Of a stretch of DNA of 64,000 nt, positions 36,070-44,530 are shown one piece after another. Both the position numbers and the translations under genes were made by a program. The notes below the pieces were generated by a model. The model had not been told where the DNA came from. It searched no databases and saw only the letters and a list, made by a program, of their open reading frames with translations. Within the stretch, counting starts at the first letter, position 1, and each line of letters starts with the position of its first letter. The DNA is taken from the NCBI GenBank assembly GCA_949292215.1, contig CASEYW010000093.1:124001-188000 (forward strand), in the 5' to 3' direction. The stretch comes from an uncultured bacterium. GTDB taxonomy: Bacteria > Verrucomicrobiota > Lentisphaeria > Victivallales > UBA1829.

Positions 36070-36089
36070 ATTGTGATTTAATTCACAAT
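36070..36089. promoter_or_regulatory. CRP/FNR-type palindrome TGTGA-N6-TCACA
   Basis: ATTGTGATTTAATTCACAAT is a perfect 20-bp palindrome containing the exact CRP half-sites. It is centred near 36079.5, about 66 bp before the predicted start of small RNA 1, close to a class I activation position. A T-rich tract (36090-36120) separates it from the -35 box. Confidence 0.6.
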
Positions 36090-36111
36090 TTATTTTTTTT
36101 TATTTTTTTTA

Positions 36112-36139
36112 TTGTATTTTATGGAACATCTGCTATATT
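36112..36139 (+). promoter_or_regulatory. Promoter of small RNA 1
   Basis: TTGTAT (36112-36117) and TATATT (36134-36139) are separated by 16 bp, with an extended -10 TGC upstream. A start near 36146 is expected. Confidence 0.6.
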
Positions 36140-36145
36140 AGATTG

Positions 36146-36245
36146 TCATAAACAGTAACAGGCGATGTTCCGACAGACATTGTCTGTTATGCTCTCTCCT
36201 TTGTTGCAGCCCCGTACCGGCCCCACACGGTACGGGGCACCTTAT
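36146..36245 (+). ncRNA. Sibling small RNA 1 (candidate, new family)
   Basis: A predicted transcript of about 100 nt has three parts. A 5' hairpin (36173-36187) pairs ACAGAC with GTCTGT. A CU-rich linker (CUCUCUCCUUUGUUGCA, 36192-36208) follows. The 3' hairpin has an 11-bp stem, GCCCCGTACCG (36209-36219) with CGGTACGGGGC (36228-36238), and a weak U-tract. The 28 nt at 36192-36219 are identical to those at 36384-36411. No credible reading frame covers the region on either strand. The linker is complementary to Shine-Dalgarno sequences such as AAAGGAGAG. Start and end are predictions. Confidence 0.65.
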
Positions 36246-36276
36246 TTTAAAACGATCTGCTCTGTATACTAAGGAA

Positions 36277-36441
36277 AGCGAAAAAAAAATAAAAAATTTT
36301 TTCCCGGAGGGAACATTCCGGAAAAGCGGGTGTCCAACAAACTGTGGCAAGCGACTCTCCTATGAAAAATATCGTTTGTCACACTCTCTCCTTTGTTGCA
36401 GCCCCGTACCGACCCCCTCTTCGGTACGGGGCGCCTTTTTT
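36277..36441 (+). ncRNA. Sibling small RNA 2 (candidate, new family)
   Basis: This copy has a 12-bp stem of unrelated sequence (36343-36354 with 36372-36383, two G-U pairs). Its 17-nt loop contains a further CTCTCCT. The identical 28-nt CU-rich linker plus stem arm (36384-36411) follows, then the CGGTACGGGGC arm (36422-36432) and a six-T tract (36436-36441), a full intrinsic terminator. The 5' end is uncertain; TATACT at 36265-36270 is a possible -10, giving about 165 nt, but processing may shorten it. Conservation of structure with changed stem sequence supports RNA function. Confidence 0.65.
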
Positions 36442-36477
36442 CTGCGGAAAAGAGCCTGCTGCTGAATTCATGTACAT

Positions 36478-36506
36478 CTATCACCATGCTAACACGGTTT
36501 TAACAA
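36478..36506 (+). promoter_or_regulatory. Triple Pho-box-like direct repeat upstream of pstS
   Basis: CTATCAC (36478-36484), CTAACAC (36489-36495) and TTAACAA (36500-36506) repeat with the 11-bp period of PhoB boxes (consensus CTGTCAY). A -10-like CATAGT lies at 36515-36520, about 8 bp after the last repeat and without a -35 box, as in PhoB-activated promoters. Phosphate-starvation control of the pst operon is the likely meaning. phoB/phoR are not in the window. Confidence 0.7.
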
Positions 36507-36575
36507 ATAGATGGCATAGTACATGCAAACGGAACAATCCGCAGCAGCGGAACAACCAAACACAGGAGAACATGT

Positions 36576-37595
36576 ATGAAAAGTCCATTCAGAAAACTGG
36601 CGATTACGGCGGCTGTCCTTTTTGGAGCCTTCGCAGGAAACGCCGAAACCATCAATGGAGCGGGAGCCAGTTTCCCAGCTCCGGTCTATGCGGCCTGGAC
36701 CTACACTTACAACAAAGCGAATCCGGGCGGGGATCGATTCAACTACCAGTCGATCGGTTCCGGCGCGGGAGTTTCCCAGCTGAAATCGGGAACGATCCAT
36801 TTTGCAGGGTCCGACGATCCCGTCAAGGAAAAAGATCTCAGGGAATTCAATCTGACGCAGTTTCCGATGCTGATCGGCGGAGTGGTTCCGGTGGTCAACC
36901 TTCCCGGTGTGCCGAAGGGACAACTCAAACTGGATGGGCCGACTCTTGCGGCAATCTTTCTCGGAGAGATCAAAAAATGGAATGACCCTGCAATTACGAA
37001 ACTGAATCCGGGCCTCCGCCTTCCCAATCTGAGAGTCACCGTAGTCCGGCGCTCCGACGGTTCGGGCACGACCTGGATTTTCACCAACTACCTGAGCAAA
37101 GTTTCTGAAAAATGGTCCAAAGGCCCGGGCAATGCGAAAGACGTCAAATGGTTCCGCGGCTCCATCGGAGCAAAAGGCAATCCCGGAATCGCCAACAATG
37201 TTGCAAAGACCCGCGGCTCCATCGGATATGTGGAATATGCCTATGCCAAAGAAGCCGGACTTGCAACGGTTCAACTGAAGAATGCGGACGGAAAATTCGT
37301 CAGCCCCGATGTTGCAACCTTTGCAGCCTCCGCCTCCGGAGCCGACTGGAAGAACGCCAGGAATTTCCGGGTGGAACTCACGAATCAGAAAGGTGCCAGC
37401 GCATGGCCGATCACAGGAGTGACATATATTGTTTTGAAAAAAGAACAGAAGGAAAAAGCTGTCGCCCGAAAGATGTTCCAGTATTTTGACTGGTGCTTCC
37501 GGGAAGGTGGAAAAACGGCCTCCGCCATGCACTACGTTCCGATGCCTGCGGAAGTTGTTGCTCTCGTAAAAGCCTCCTGGAAAGAAGTCAAGTGA
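36576..37595 (+). CDS. pstS: Phosphate ABC transporter substrate-binding protein
   Basis: This 339-residue protein has a signal peptide (to about NAE, residue 24) and the PstS phosphate-binding motifs: GAGASFPAPVYAAW, SIGSGAG, FAGSDDP and RRSDGSGTTWIFTNYL. It delivers phosphate to the PstCAB channel in the periplasm. CAGGAG lies before the ATG. It is the first gene of a pstSCAB-phoU operon preceded by Pho-box repeats and the two small RNAs. The Shine-Dalgarno could pair with the small-RNA linker (AGGAGA with UCUCCU). Confidence 0.95.
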   Translation: MKSPFRKLAITAAVLFGAFAGNAETINGAGASFPAPVYAAWTYTYNKANPGGDRFNYQSIGSGAGVSQLKSGTIHFAGSDDPVKEKDLREFNLTQFPMLIGGVVPVVNLPGVPKGQLKLDGPTLAAIFLGEIKKWNDPAITKLNPGLRLPNLRVTVVRRSDGSGTTWIFTNYLSKVSEKWSKGPGNAKDVKWFRGSIGAKGNPGIANNVAKTRGSIGYVEYAYAKEAGLATVQLKNADGKFVSPDVATFAASASGADWKNARNFRVELTNQKGASAWPITGVTYIVLKKEQKEKAVARKMFQYFDWCFREGGKTASAMHYVPMPAEVVALVKASWKEVK

Positions 37596-37605
37596 GGCGA
37601 TCCCC

Positions 37606-38580
37606 ATGAATGAACCGACCGTCTTACGAAAAAGCGGTCCCGCGAAGGGAGGTCCCGGCGGGACCTCCCTTTCCGACAAACTGTTCCGGTGGCTCGCGAT
37701 TTCTGCTGCGGCTCTGGCGGCTCTTCTCACGATCGCCTTTTTTCTTCAGCTTGCCTGGCACTCATATCCGGCGTTCCGGGAGTTCGGTCCCGGTTTTCTC
37801 TGTTCAACAGAGTGGGATACGGTTGAAATGAAATTCGGTGCGGCGTGTGCGATTCACGGTACGCTTGTCACAACGGCGATTGCGCTTCTGATCGCTGTAC
37901 CGACCTCCTTTCTGACTGCTCTTTTTCTGGTGGAAATCGCTCCTCCGTTTCTCTCCAGGATCTTCGGATGCGCACTGGACCTTCTGGCGGCGATTCCGAG
38001 CGTCATCTATGGCATGTGGGGACTCTTTGTTTTTGTACCGTTCATGCAGACCCGCGTTCAGCCGTTTCTTTCGGATACACTCGGGCTTTCCGTCCTCCCG
38101 CTGTTCGACGGCCCCATGACAGGATTCGGTTTTCTCACCGCGGGACTGGTTCTTGCACTGATGGCACTGCCGTTCATGTCGGCAATCATGCGAGACGTCT
38201 TCCGCATGGTTCCGGCGGTGGTCAAGGAATCCGCCTACGGAACAGGAGCGACAACCTGGGAAGTTGCAAGGGATGTCACCATGCGGTATGGAATGCAGGG
38301 GCTTCTCGGAGCCGTCTTTCTCGGACTCGGCCGGGCAGTGGGAGAGACCATGGCGGTCCTCTTCATCATCGGCAACAGTGAAGTCATTTCCGCATCACTC
38401 TACGATTCCGGCGCGACAATAGCATCCATCCTTGCAAACAAATTCGCGGAAGCGGAAGGTCTTGCAAAAAGTTCCCTCTTCGCACTCGGACTGATTCTGC
38501 TCTGTATTACATTTGCCATTCAAATTTTCGGACAACTCTGGCTCGGCAGAATCCGGAAAAACTCCGGAGGCGGATTATGA
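37606..38580 (+). CDS. pstC: Phosphate ABC transporter permease PstC
   Basis: This 324-residue inner-membrane protein has six main hydrophobic segments and the EAA loop in VKESAYGTGATTWEVARDVTMRYGMQGLLGA, followed by GLGRAVGETMAVLFIIGN, a PstC hallmark. A short Pro/Gly-rich N-terminus is encoded by a DNA segment that forms a strong hairpin (37645-37671). GAGG precedes the ATG 10 bp after pstS. It overlaps pstA by 4 bp. Confidence 0.94.
   Translation: MNEPTVLRKSGPAKGGPGGTSLSDKLFRWLAISAAALAALLTIAFFLQLAWHSYPAFREFGPGFLCSTEWDTVEMKFGAACAIHGTLVTTAIALLIAVPTSFLTALFLVEIAPPFLSRIFGCALDLLAAIPSVIYGMWGLFVFVPFMQTRVQPFLSDTLGLSVLPLFDGPMTGFGFLTAGLVLALMALPFMSAIMRDVFRMVPAVVKESAYGTGATTWEVARDVTMRYGMQGLLGAVFLGLGRAVGETMAVLFIIGNSEVISASLYDSGATIASILANKFAEAEGLAKSSLFALGLILLCITFAIQIFGQLWLGRIRKNSGGGL
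37645..37671 (+). other. Strong mRNA hairpin inside the start of pstC
   Basis: AAGGGAGGTCCC (37645-37656) pairs perfectly with 37660-37671 around a GGC loop, and CTTT follows. It lies 40 nt into pstC and encodes AKGGPGGTSL. It could protect the 3' end of pstS mRNA or attenuate read-through, giving more PstS than channel subunits. Confidence 0.7.
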
Positions 38581-39452
38581 CCCCCGTATCACAGGCTCAA
38601 AAAAGAACACGCGGACTCTTCCGCCGCAAACTGGCGAATTGGACAATCATCGGGATTTCCGCGATCGGAACGCTTGTCGCGGCAGTCTTTCTGGTCTGGA
38701 TTCTCTGGACCATCATCCGGAATGGTTTCCAGTCCCTTTCTCTCACCTTCCTGACGCAGCCGACAAAACCATACGGCATTCCGGATGGCGGCATGCTGAA
38801 CGCCATTCTGGGAACTGCCGTCATCACGCTGGCTGCGACGGTTCTGGCAGTTCCGGCCGGGTTGCTCGGGGGGATCTGCCTTTCGGAATTTTCACGCGAC
38901 TCGAAATTCGGCAGTGCGGTGCGCTTCTCCGCCAATGTCATGATGGGAATGCCATCCATCATCGTCGGGCTGTTCGTCTACACGCTGCTGGTCATGACAA
39001 CAGGAAAGTTCTCCGGATTTGCCGGATCGGTCGCACTGGCAATCATCATGTTTCCCGTTATTCTCCGGACAACGGAAGATATGCTCTGCATGGTTCCGAA
39101 CGCGCTCCGGGAATCCGCGCTGGCAATCGGGGCGCCACGCTGGAAAATTACATTGGCTGTCGTGTTCCGCGCCGCGAGAAGCGGACTCATTACCGGAGTT
39201 CTGCTGGCAGTGGCGCGTGTCGCCGGGGAAACCGCGCCTCTGCTCTTCACCGCTCTCACCAGCGACGCCTGGCCCACCGGATTCTTCACCCAGCCCACGG
39301 CGAACCTCACCGTCACAATGACGGAATATGCAACCAATTCGCCGTTTGAAACCATGCATGTCCGTGCATGGGGTGCGGCACTCATTATTACATTCACCGT
39401 TCTCGCGCTCAACATCATCTGCAGAACGGCGTTCAGGGAGAAAAAAGCATGA
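38577..39452 (+). CDS. pstA: Phosphate ABC transporter permease PstA
   Basis: This 291-residue inner-membrane protein has six main hydrophobic segments. It carries [30 protein letters not shown]-type sequence and the EAA loop [33 protein letters not shown], followed by [15 protein letters not shown]. It pairs with PstC to form the phosphate channel. Its start and stop overlap pstC and pstB by 4 bp each. Confidence 0.94.
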   Translation: MTPVSQAQKRTRGLFRRKLANWTIIGISAIGTLVAAVFLVWILWTIIRNGFQSLSLTFLTQPTKPYGIPDGGMLNAILGTAVITLAATVLAVPAGLLGGICLSEFSRDSKFGSAVRFSANVMMGMPSIIVGLFVYTLLVMTTGKFSGFAGSVALAIIMFPVILRTTEDMLCMVPNALRESALAIGAPRWKITLAVVFRAARSGLITGVLLAVARVAGETAPLLFTALTSDAWPTGFFTQPTANLTVTMTEYATNSPFETMHVRAWGAALIITFTVLALNIICRTAFREKKA

Positions 39453-40228
39453 CGACAAATCCGTCTCTTGAAGAACAGGTCAAAATTTCCGTCCGGCATC
39501 TGAATTTTTATTACGGAAATCACCAGGCCCTGTTCGACAACAACATTGAAATCTACCGGAATCGCGTAACCGCGGTTATCGGCCCATCCGGATGCGGCAA
39601 ATCCACTCATCTGCGGATCTACAACCGGATCTACCAGCTCTACCGGGAACAGCGTGCGGAAGGAGAGATCCTGATCGACGGACAGAACATCCTTGATCCC
39701 GCCACGGATCTGCTGGAACTTCGGCGCAAGGTCGGCATGATCTTTCAGAAGCCGACGCCGTTTCCGATGTCTGTGTTCGACAACATCGCCTATGGTCTCA
39801 AACTCCACTACAAACTCAAGCGCAGCGAGATCGCCGACCGCGTGGAAGAGAGTCTCCGCGGAGCCGCTCTGTGGGATGAAGTCAAGGATAAACTCCGGAA
39901 GCCCGGTACTGCCCTTTCCGGCGGACAGCAGCAGAGACTCTGCATCGCACGGGCTATCGCGATCCGCCCCGAGGTCCTGCTCATGGACGAACCGACCTCA
40001 GCCATCGATCCCATCGGCACTTCAAAGGTTGAAGACCTGATCGGCGAACTCAAAAAAGAGTTCACGATCGTCATCGTGACCCATAACATGCAGCAGGCGG
40101 CGCGCGTCTCCGATTATACAGGATTCTTCTATAAAGGAGTCATCGTGGAATACGGCAAAACCTCTGAACTCTTCACGAAACCGAAACAGAAAAAAACGGA
40201 AGACTACATCACCGGACGCTTCGGCTGA
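39449..40228 (+). CDS. pstB: Phosphate ABC transporter ATP-binding protein
   Basis: This 259-residue ATPase has Walker [10 protein letters not shown] (residues 46-53), signature [16 protein letters not shown], Walker [14 protein letters not shown] and the switch [17 protein letters not shown] typical of PstB. Residue 54 after Walker A is His where Leu or Phe is usual. ATG 39449 overlaps the pstA stop (ATGA) and is chosen over the longer frame, which lies inside pstA. Confidence 0.95.
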   Translation: MTTNPSLEEQVKISVRHLNFYYGNHQALFDNNIEIYRNRVTAVIGPSGCGKSTHLRIYNRIYQLYREQRAEGEILIDGQNILDPATDLLELRRKVGMIFQKPTPFPMSVFDNIAYGLKLHYKLKRSEIADRVEESLRGAALWDEVKDKLRKPGTALSGGQQQRLCIARAIAIRPEVLLMDEPTSAIDPIGTSKVEDLIGELKKEFTIVIVTHNMQQAARVSDYTGFFYKGVIVEYGKTSELFTKPKQKKTEDYITGRFG

Positions 40229-40262
40229 TCCGGCAACCTCCGTCAATCAAAAGGAATCTGCA

Positions 40263-40952
40263 ATGTCTGTAATTCTCGACAATGAAATTTCAAAGCTCAA
40301 GAAGAGCATCCTGATCCTCTGCGGAATGGTGGAGGAAGCTGTCGTCGATGCTGTCGACGCCGTAATGTCCAATGACAAGAAAAAGGCGGAACGGGTCATT
40401 GAAAACGATATTGAAATCGACCATTTCGAACTCGATGTCGAAGAGGAATGCCTGAAAATCCTTGCGCTCCACCAGCCTGTTGCCGGTGATCTGCGTTATG
40501 TGATTGCCTGTCTGAAAATGAACAACGATCTGGAACGCATTGGCGATCTCGCAGTCAACATTGCCAAACGCGCCCTCTCCTACTATTCCATGTCCACGGA
40601 AGAGATCCCCGTTGACCTCCATCCTCTGACGGAATGCACAAAAACCGCCCTCGGCAAAAGCCTTGAAGCGCTCATCAAACTGGATGCCGATCTCGCAGCG
40701 GAAGGACTCGACTACGACGATGTCATTGATGAAATGAACAGAGAAAACCATGCCCGGCTTCTGGAACTGATGCATCAGCATCCGGAAAATGTCGAGCGCT
40801 ATCTCAACATTCTGAACGTCTCCAAACATCTGGAACGCATCGGCGACTGTGCAACCAACATTGATGAGGATGTCATCTACATGGTCAAAGGCGCCATCGT
40901 CCGGCATCGGACCGGAATCGACGGGGAATTCAAAAAGAAGAAAACAACCTGA
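40263..40952 (+). CDS. phoU: Phosphate transport regulator PhoU
   Basis: This 229-residue helical protein has two PhoU repeats with the acidic metal-binding motifs ENDIEIDHFELDVEEECL and the DLERIGDLAVNIAKR / HLERIGDCATNIDEDVIYM helices. PhoU links the Pst transporter to the PhoR kinase and restrains phosphate uptake. AAAGGA precedes the ATG. It is the last gene of the pst operon and is followed by a terminator. Confidence 0.94.
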   Translation: MSVILDNEISKLKKSILILCGMVEEAVVDAVDAVMSNDKKKAERVIENDIEIDHFELDVEEECLKILALHQPVAGDLRYVIACLKMNNDLERIGDLAVNIAKRALSYYSMSTEEIPVDLHPLTECTKTALGKSLEALIKLDADLAAEGLDYDDVIDEMNRENHARLLELMHQHPENVERYLNILNVSKHLERIGDCATNIDEDVIYMVKGAIVRHRTGIDGEFKKKKTT

Positions 40953-40994
40953 CCGCCCCCTCATCCGATTCTTCAAGCAATCTGAAATACATCG

Positions 40995-41041
40995 AACGCG
41001 GATCGTCCGGAAGTCTCCTCCGGTTCCGATCCGCGTTTCCT
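40995..41041 (+). terminator. Terminator of the pst operon
   Basis: AACGCGGATCG (40995-41005) pairs with CGATCCGCGTT (41027-41037), with inner TCCGGA/TCCGG pairing, and is followed by TTTCCTTTTC. It is 43 bp after phoU and also lies before the end of the convergent cysK gene. Confidence 0.85.
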
Positions 41042-41090
41042 TTTCGGATCAAGAAGAGATTCCCTCTTCCCGGACAAAGATATCCCGCTT

Positions 41091-42011
41091 TTACTGAAAG
41101 AGCCAGGTGGAAAGATAGCGTTCTCCGCTGTCGGGCAGAAGAACGACAATGCGTTTGCCCTTCCATTCCGGTTCCCGGCTGAGTTCAAGTGCAGCAAACA
41201 GCGCCGCACCCGATGAGATTCCGATCAGCAAGCCTTCCTGTTTTGCCGCTTCCCGCGCGGTACGTCCGGCATCCTCGGCGGAGATCGGGAAGATCCGGTC
41301 GATCAGCTTTGTATCCAGCACACCGGGAACAAAGCCGGCGCCGATCCCCTGCAGCTTGTGCGGACCCGCTTTTCCGCCGCTCAGAACCGCAGAGGTATCC
41401 GGTTCGACGGCAAAAAGTTTCAACGCCGGATTCTTCTGTTTCAGCACTTTGCCGATCCCGGTCAGGGTTCCGCCCGTACCGACTCCGGCGACAAACGCAT
41501 CCACATGACCATCGGTCCCGGACCAGATCTCTTCCGCAGTCGTCGCCTCGTGACAGGCGGGATTCGCGGGATTCTCGAACTGCTGCGGAATGAATGAGCC
41601 GGGATTCCGTGCATGAATCTCCTCGGCTTTCGCGATCGCGCCTTTCATTCCGGCGGCACCGTCGGTAAGGACCAGTTCCGCACCATATGCCTGAAGGAGC
41701 TTCCGCCGTTCCTCGCTCATGGTCTCCGGCATCGTCAGGACGAGACGATATCCCTTGACCGCCGCCACAAGAGCAAGCCCGATTCCAGTATTGCCGGAGG
41801 TGGGTTCGATAATCAGTCCGCCCGGCTTGAGAGCTCCGCGACGCTCGGCATCTTCAATCATCGCCAGAGCGATGCGGTCCTTGACGCTGCCTCCGGGATT
41901 GAAATACTCCACTTTGGCGAGGAGTTCCGCCCCGCCGTCGTTAAGACGGTTGATTCTGACCAGCGGAGTATTCCCGATCAGATCCGTAATGCAGTCAGCT
42001 ATTTTCGTCAT
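41091..42011 (-). CDS. cysK: Cysteine synthase A (O-acetylserine sulfhydrylase)
   Basis: This 306-residue PLP enzyme makes cysteine from O-acetylserine and sulfide. Visible features are [10 protein letters not shown], the PLP lysine Lys44 in [11 protein letters not shown], the substrate loop EPTSGNTG, the phosphate-binding GTGGT and the SSGAA near the end. Length is normal. AAAGGA precedes the ATG. A promoter lies at 42057-42084, and a small CGACTG/CAGTCG hairpin sits in the leader (42034-42048). Confidence 0.95.
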   Translation of the reverse strand: MTKIADCITDLIGNTPLVRINRLNDGGAELLAKVEYFNPGGSVKDRIALAMIEDAERRGALKPGGLIIEPTSGNTGIGLALVAAVKGYRLVLTMPETMSEERRKLLQAYGAELVLTDGAAGMKGAIAKAEEIHARNPGSFIPQQFENPANPACHEATTAEEIWSGTDGHVDAFVAGVGTGGTLTGIGKVLKQKNPALKLFAVEPDTSAVLSGGKAGPHKLQGIGAGFVPGVLDTKLIDRIFPISAEDAGRTAREAAKQEGLLIGISSGAALFAALELSREPEWKGKRIVVLLPDSGERYLSTWLFQ

Positions 42012-42056
42012 ATCGCAGATTCCTTTCCATACTCGACTGTTCCAGTCGCTGTTTGT

Positions 42057-42084
42057 AATATACCAGAGGAGAAGCGAATGTCAA
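42057..42084 (-). promoter_or_regulatory. Sigma70 promoter for cysK
   Basis: On the minus strand TTGACA (42079-42084) is followed after 16 bp by TATATT (42057-42062). It gives a leader of about 40 nt. Confidence 0.8.
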
Positions 42085-42152
42085 ACGAACGGAAACACAT
42101 TAAACACAACCAAAAAAGTAGACAAAAAAAACGAACCCGGCGAGATACGGAA

Positions 42153-43205
42153 TCACAACTCTTTTCGTTTGAAATAATGACGGGAATCGCCGTATTCGTC
42201 CCAAAGGATCTGTTCTCCGATGGAAAGGATTTTTTCCGTAAGAGAAGAACAGCTCTGCTCGGAATTCTCATCCAGAGCAGGCTTGTCGGCATAAAGCTGA
42301 TAGCCGCGCCGGTAGGAGGTATCGGTCACGTTCGGCATGATGACGTTTGCACCGGCGAGAAGCCCCTGTTCCCGGCCGGTGTCGCTGAGCGCCTGAAGAG
42401 CCGTTGTAGAGGCGATATTCACATCCTCCAGCAGAAGGCGGGTGCATGCGATCATTTTCAATCCGATTTCGAGCTGCTTCCGGCGATACTCCGGAGTCAG
42501 TTCGATTCCTTTGCCGAGGGGAGTATCGCAATGCGGAATATAGGGTCCCATGCCGATCATATCCAGATCGAACTCCTGAAAAAAGCGCAGATCATGAACA
42601 AGCTGTTCCGCTGTCTGGCCGGGGAGTCCGCTCATGACGCCGGAACCAACCTGGTAATCCAGCTTCCGCAGCTCGCGGAGACACTGTTTTCGCGCTTCAA
42701 AATTGTGATCCGCCGGATGCAGTTTCGCATAAAAGAGCGGATCGGAAGTCTCAATCCGAAGCAGATAGCGATGGGCCCCGGCTTTGCGCCAGCGCTCATA
42801 GACGGCCGGGGTCTGCTCTCCGCAGCAGAGCGTGATCCCGAGACGTCCTTCACTCCGGGTCCGTATTTCACGAACAATCTTCTCAATAAACGAGGAGAAC
42901 TCCTCGGAAACGACCTCCCCGGACTGCAGCACAATCGAACCGTAATGATGCTCCAGCGCCCAGAGAGCTGAATGAATGATATCCTCCGCATCAATCCTGT
43001 AACGTCTGACGGAAGTGTTGCCGCTGCGGATGCCGCAGTAATAGCAGTTCTTCCGACAGATGTTGCTGATCTCGATCAGTCCGCGCAGACTGACCTTCTT
43101 CCCGATATGGCGCAGCTTGACCTCGTACGCCTTCCGGTAAAGTTCCTGCAATTCCGCCGGATCCGTCAGCTCAAGATACCGGGCGAGTTCATGGTCTGTA
43201 AGCAT
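42153..43205 (-). CDS. hydE: [FeFe]-hydrogenase maturation radical SAM enzyme HydE
   Basis: This 350-residue radical SAM protein has the cluster motif C-x3-C-x2-C (Cys50, Cys54, Cys57 in NICRKNCYYCG), then QSGE, SGLPGQT and DMIGMGPYIPHCDTPLG, which match HydE rather than biotin synthase. HydE helps build the dithiolate ligand of the hydrogenase H-cluster, implying hydrogen metabolism. The hydrogenase, HydF and HydG are not in the window. It lies 2 bp after mnmA. Confidence 0.88.
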   Translation of the reverse strand: MLTDHELARYLELTDPAELQELYRKAYEVKLRHIGKKVSLRGLIEISNICRKNCYYCGIRSGNTSVRRYRIDAEDIIHSALWALEHHYGSIVLQSGEVVSEEFSSFIEKIVREIRTRSEGRLGITLCCGEQTPAVYERWRKAGAHRYLLRIETSDPLFYAKLHPADHNFEARKQCLRELRKLDYQVGSGVMSGLPGQTAEQLVHDLRFFQEFDLDMIGMGPYIPHCDTPLGKGIELTPEYRRKQLEIGLKMIACTRLLLEDVNIASTTALQALSDTGREQGLLAGANVIMPNVTDTSYRRGYQLYADKPALDENSEQSCSSLTEKILSIGEQILWDEYGDSRHYFKRKEL

Positions 43206-43207
43206 CC

Positions 43208-44275
43208 TCAGTCCGCCTCCCCGATCAGGCCGCCGCCGAGCAGCAGATCGCCGTCGTAAAAGACGGCGGACTGGCCCGGAGTCGGCGATTTCTGTTCCTC
43301 ATAAAACTCCACAAGTACGCTTCCATCCTCCATCGGACGGATGGACCCCGCGGTGCCAAGCCCCATCGAACGCACTTTGATCCGGACATCGCGCGGAGCA
43401 GAAAGAGCGGGAATTCCGCTCCAGTTCACATCGGTCACGCGCATTTTCGTTTTTTTCAGCATCTCTTCCGGACCGACGTAAACAATGTTCCGTTCCGGGT
43501 CCAGCCCTGTCACATACAGAGGATGCTTCGCGGCAACGCCAAGTCCGCGACGTTGTCCGATGGTATACCCCCAGAAGCCGTTGTGATGCCCAACGACAAC
43601 CCCTCTTTCATCCACAATCATCCCCTTTTCGCCTGCGCGCTGGAGAAGATCGCGGTAATCACCGGAATAGAAATCCTGACTGTCCGGACGTTCCGAAACC
43701 GGCAACCCGAATTCCGCAGCCATCGTGCGAATCTCTGATTTCCGGTAGCCGCCCAGAGGAAACAGAACGGACGAGAGCTGTTCCTGCGTCAGACGATAGA
43801 GAAAATACGACTGATCCTTTGCCGGATCAGAGGCGCGGAGAAGCTGAAAACGTCCGTTTTCCGAACGCAGACGAACATAATGCCCTGTGGCAAAACAGTC
43901 AAACTCCAGCCCCATCTTCCGCGCACCGGCAGGGAATACTCCGAACTTGATGTAGCTGTTGCAGCGGACACACGGATTCGGTGTCCGGGCTGATTGATAT
44001 TCACTGCGAAAATTCTCAATCACCACTTTCTCATATTCGCGTGAGACATCCACGATCCGGAATGGAATTCCAAGCCGTTCGGCAACATTGGCGGCACACT
44101 CGATATCCTCCTTTTTATCCGGACTGTAACACCCTTTGCCGTCACCGCCCCGGAATGGATTGTTCTCATTCCAGATGCGCATGATCGCGCCGGAGACCTC
44201 GTGTCCGGCTTTTTTCAGAAGCATGGCGGCAACCGCGGAATCGACACCTCCGCTCAACCCGACCAGAATCTTCAT
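43208..44275 (-). CDS. mnmA: tRNA-specific 2-thiouridylase MnmA (variant lacking the second catalytic Cys)
   Basis: This 355-residue enzyme thiolates uridine 34 of tRNAs. It has the PP-loop GLSGGVDSA, TPNPCVRCNSYIKFG with Cys102 and Cys105, TGHYVRL and the C-terminal YTIGQRRGLG. Where many MnmA proteins have a second catalytic Cys (GICFIG), this one has DSQDFYSGDYRDLL with no Cys near residue 202. Together with the CxxC pair, that suggests the iron-sulfur-dependent type. ATG 44275 follows GGAGG and is where the family begins; the longer frame is rejected. Confidence 0.92.
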   Translation of the reverse strand: MKILVGLSGGVDSAVAAMLLKKAGHEVSGAIMRIWNENNPFRGGDGKGCYSPDKKEDIECAANVAERLGIPFRIVDVSREYEKVVIENFRSEYQSARTPNPCVRCNSYIKFGVFPAGARKMGLEFDCFATGHYVRLRSENGRFQLLRASDPAKDQSYFLYRLTQEQLSSVLFPLGGYRKSEIRTMAAEFGLPVSERPDSQDFYSGDYRDLLQRAGEKGMIVDERGVVVGHHNGFWGYTIGQRRGLGVAAKHPLYVTGLDPERNIVYVGPEEMLKKTKMRVTDVNWSGIPALSAPRDVRIKVRSMGLGTAGSIRPMEDGSVLVEFYEEQKSPTPGQSAVFYDGDLLLGGGLIGEAD

Positions 44276-44530
44276 TTTACCACACCTCCCGTCAACTGAA
44301 AGGGAGAATATACACTCGCTCCACCGAAATGCAAACCGCAGGAACAGTATCCCCGACAAAAACAGAATCCCCACCAATCTCTTTTCCAAACATCTGCAAC
44401 ACATAAAAAAACATTTTTTCTTCCGTTTTGATTTTCAATCGTTCCTGTTCGGGCATATAGTATTCCGGAAATGGAAAACGTCCGAAAACAAAAAGAAACA
44501 CAACCCCGTAACAATGAGGAGAACTGTCTC

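Noticed and set aside
36138-36350. Small minus-strand frame across the twin small RNA region
   Set aside because: It has no coding signs and crosses two hairpin elements, one followed by a T-run on the plus strand; the repeated structured RNA reading is better supported.
39608-39613. His after Walker A of PstB as a loss of function
   Set aside because: All catalytic ATPase motifs are intact, and the position after GKST varies among ABC proteins.
42012-42152. Possible SAM or T-box leader upstream of cysK
   Set aside because: The leader after the mapped promoter is only about 40 nt and holds one 6-bp hairpin, too small for a known riboswitch.
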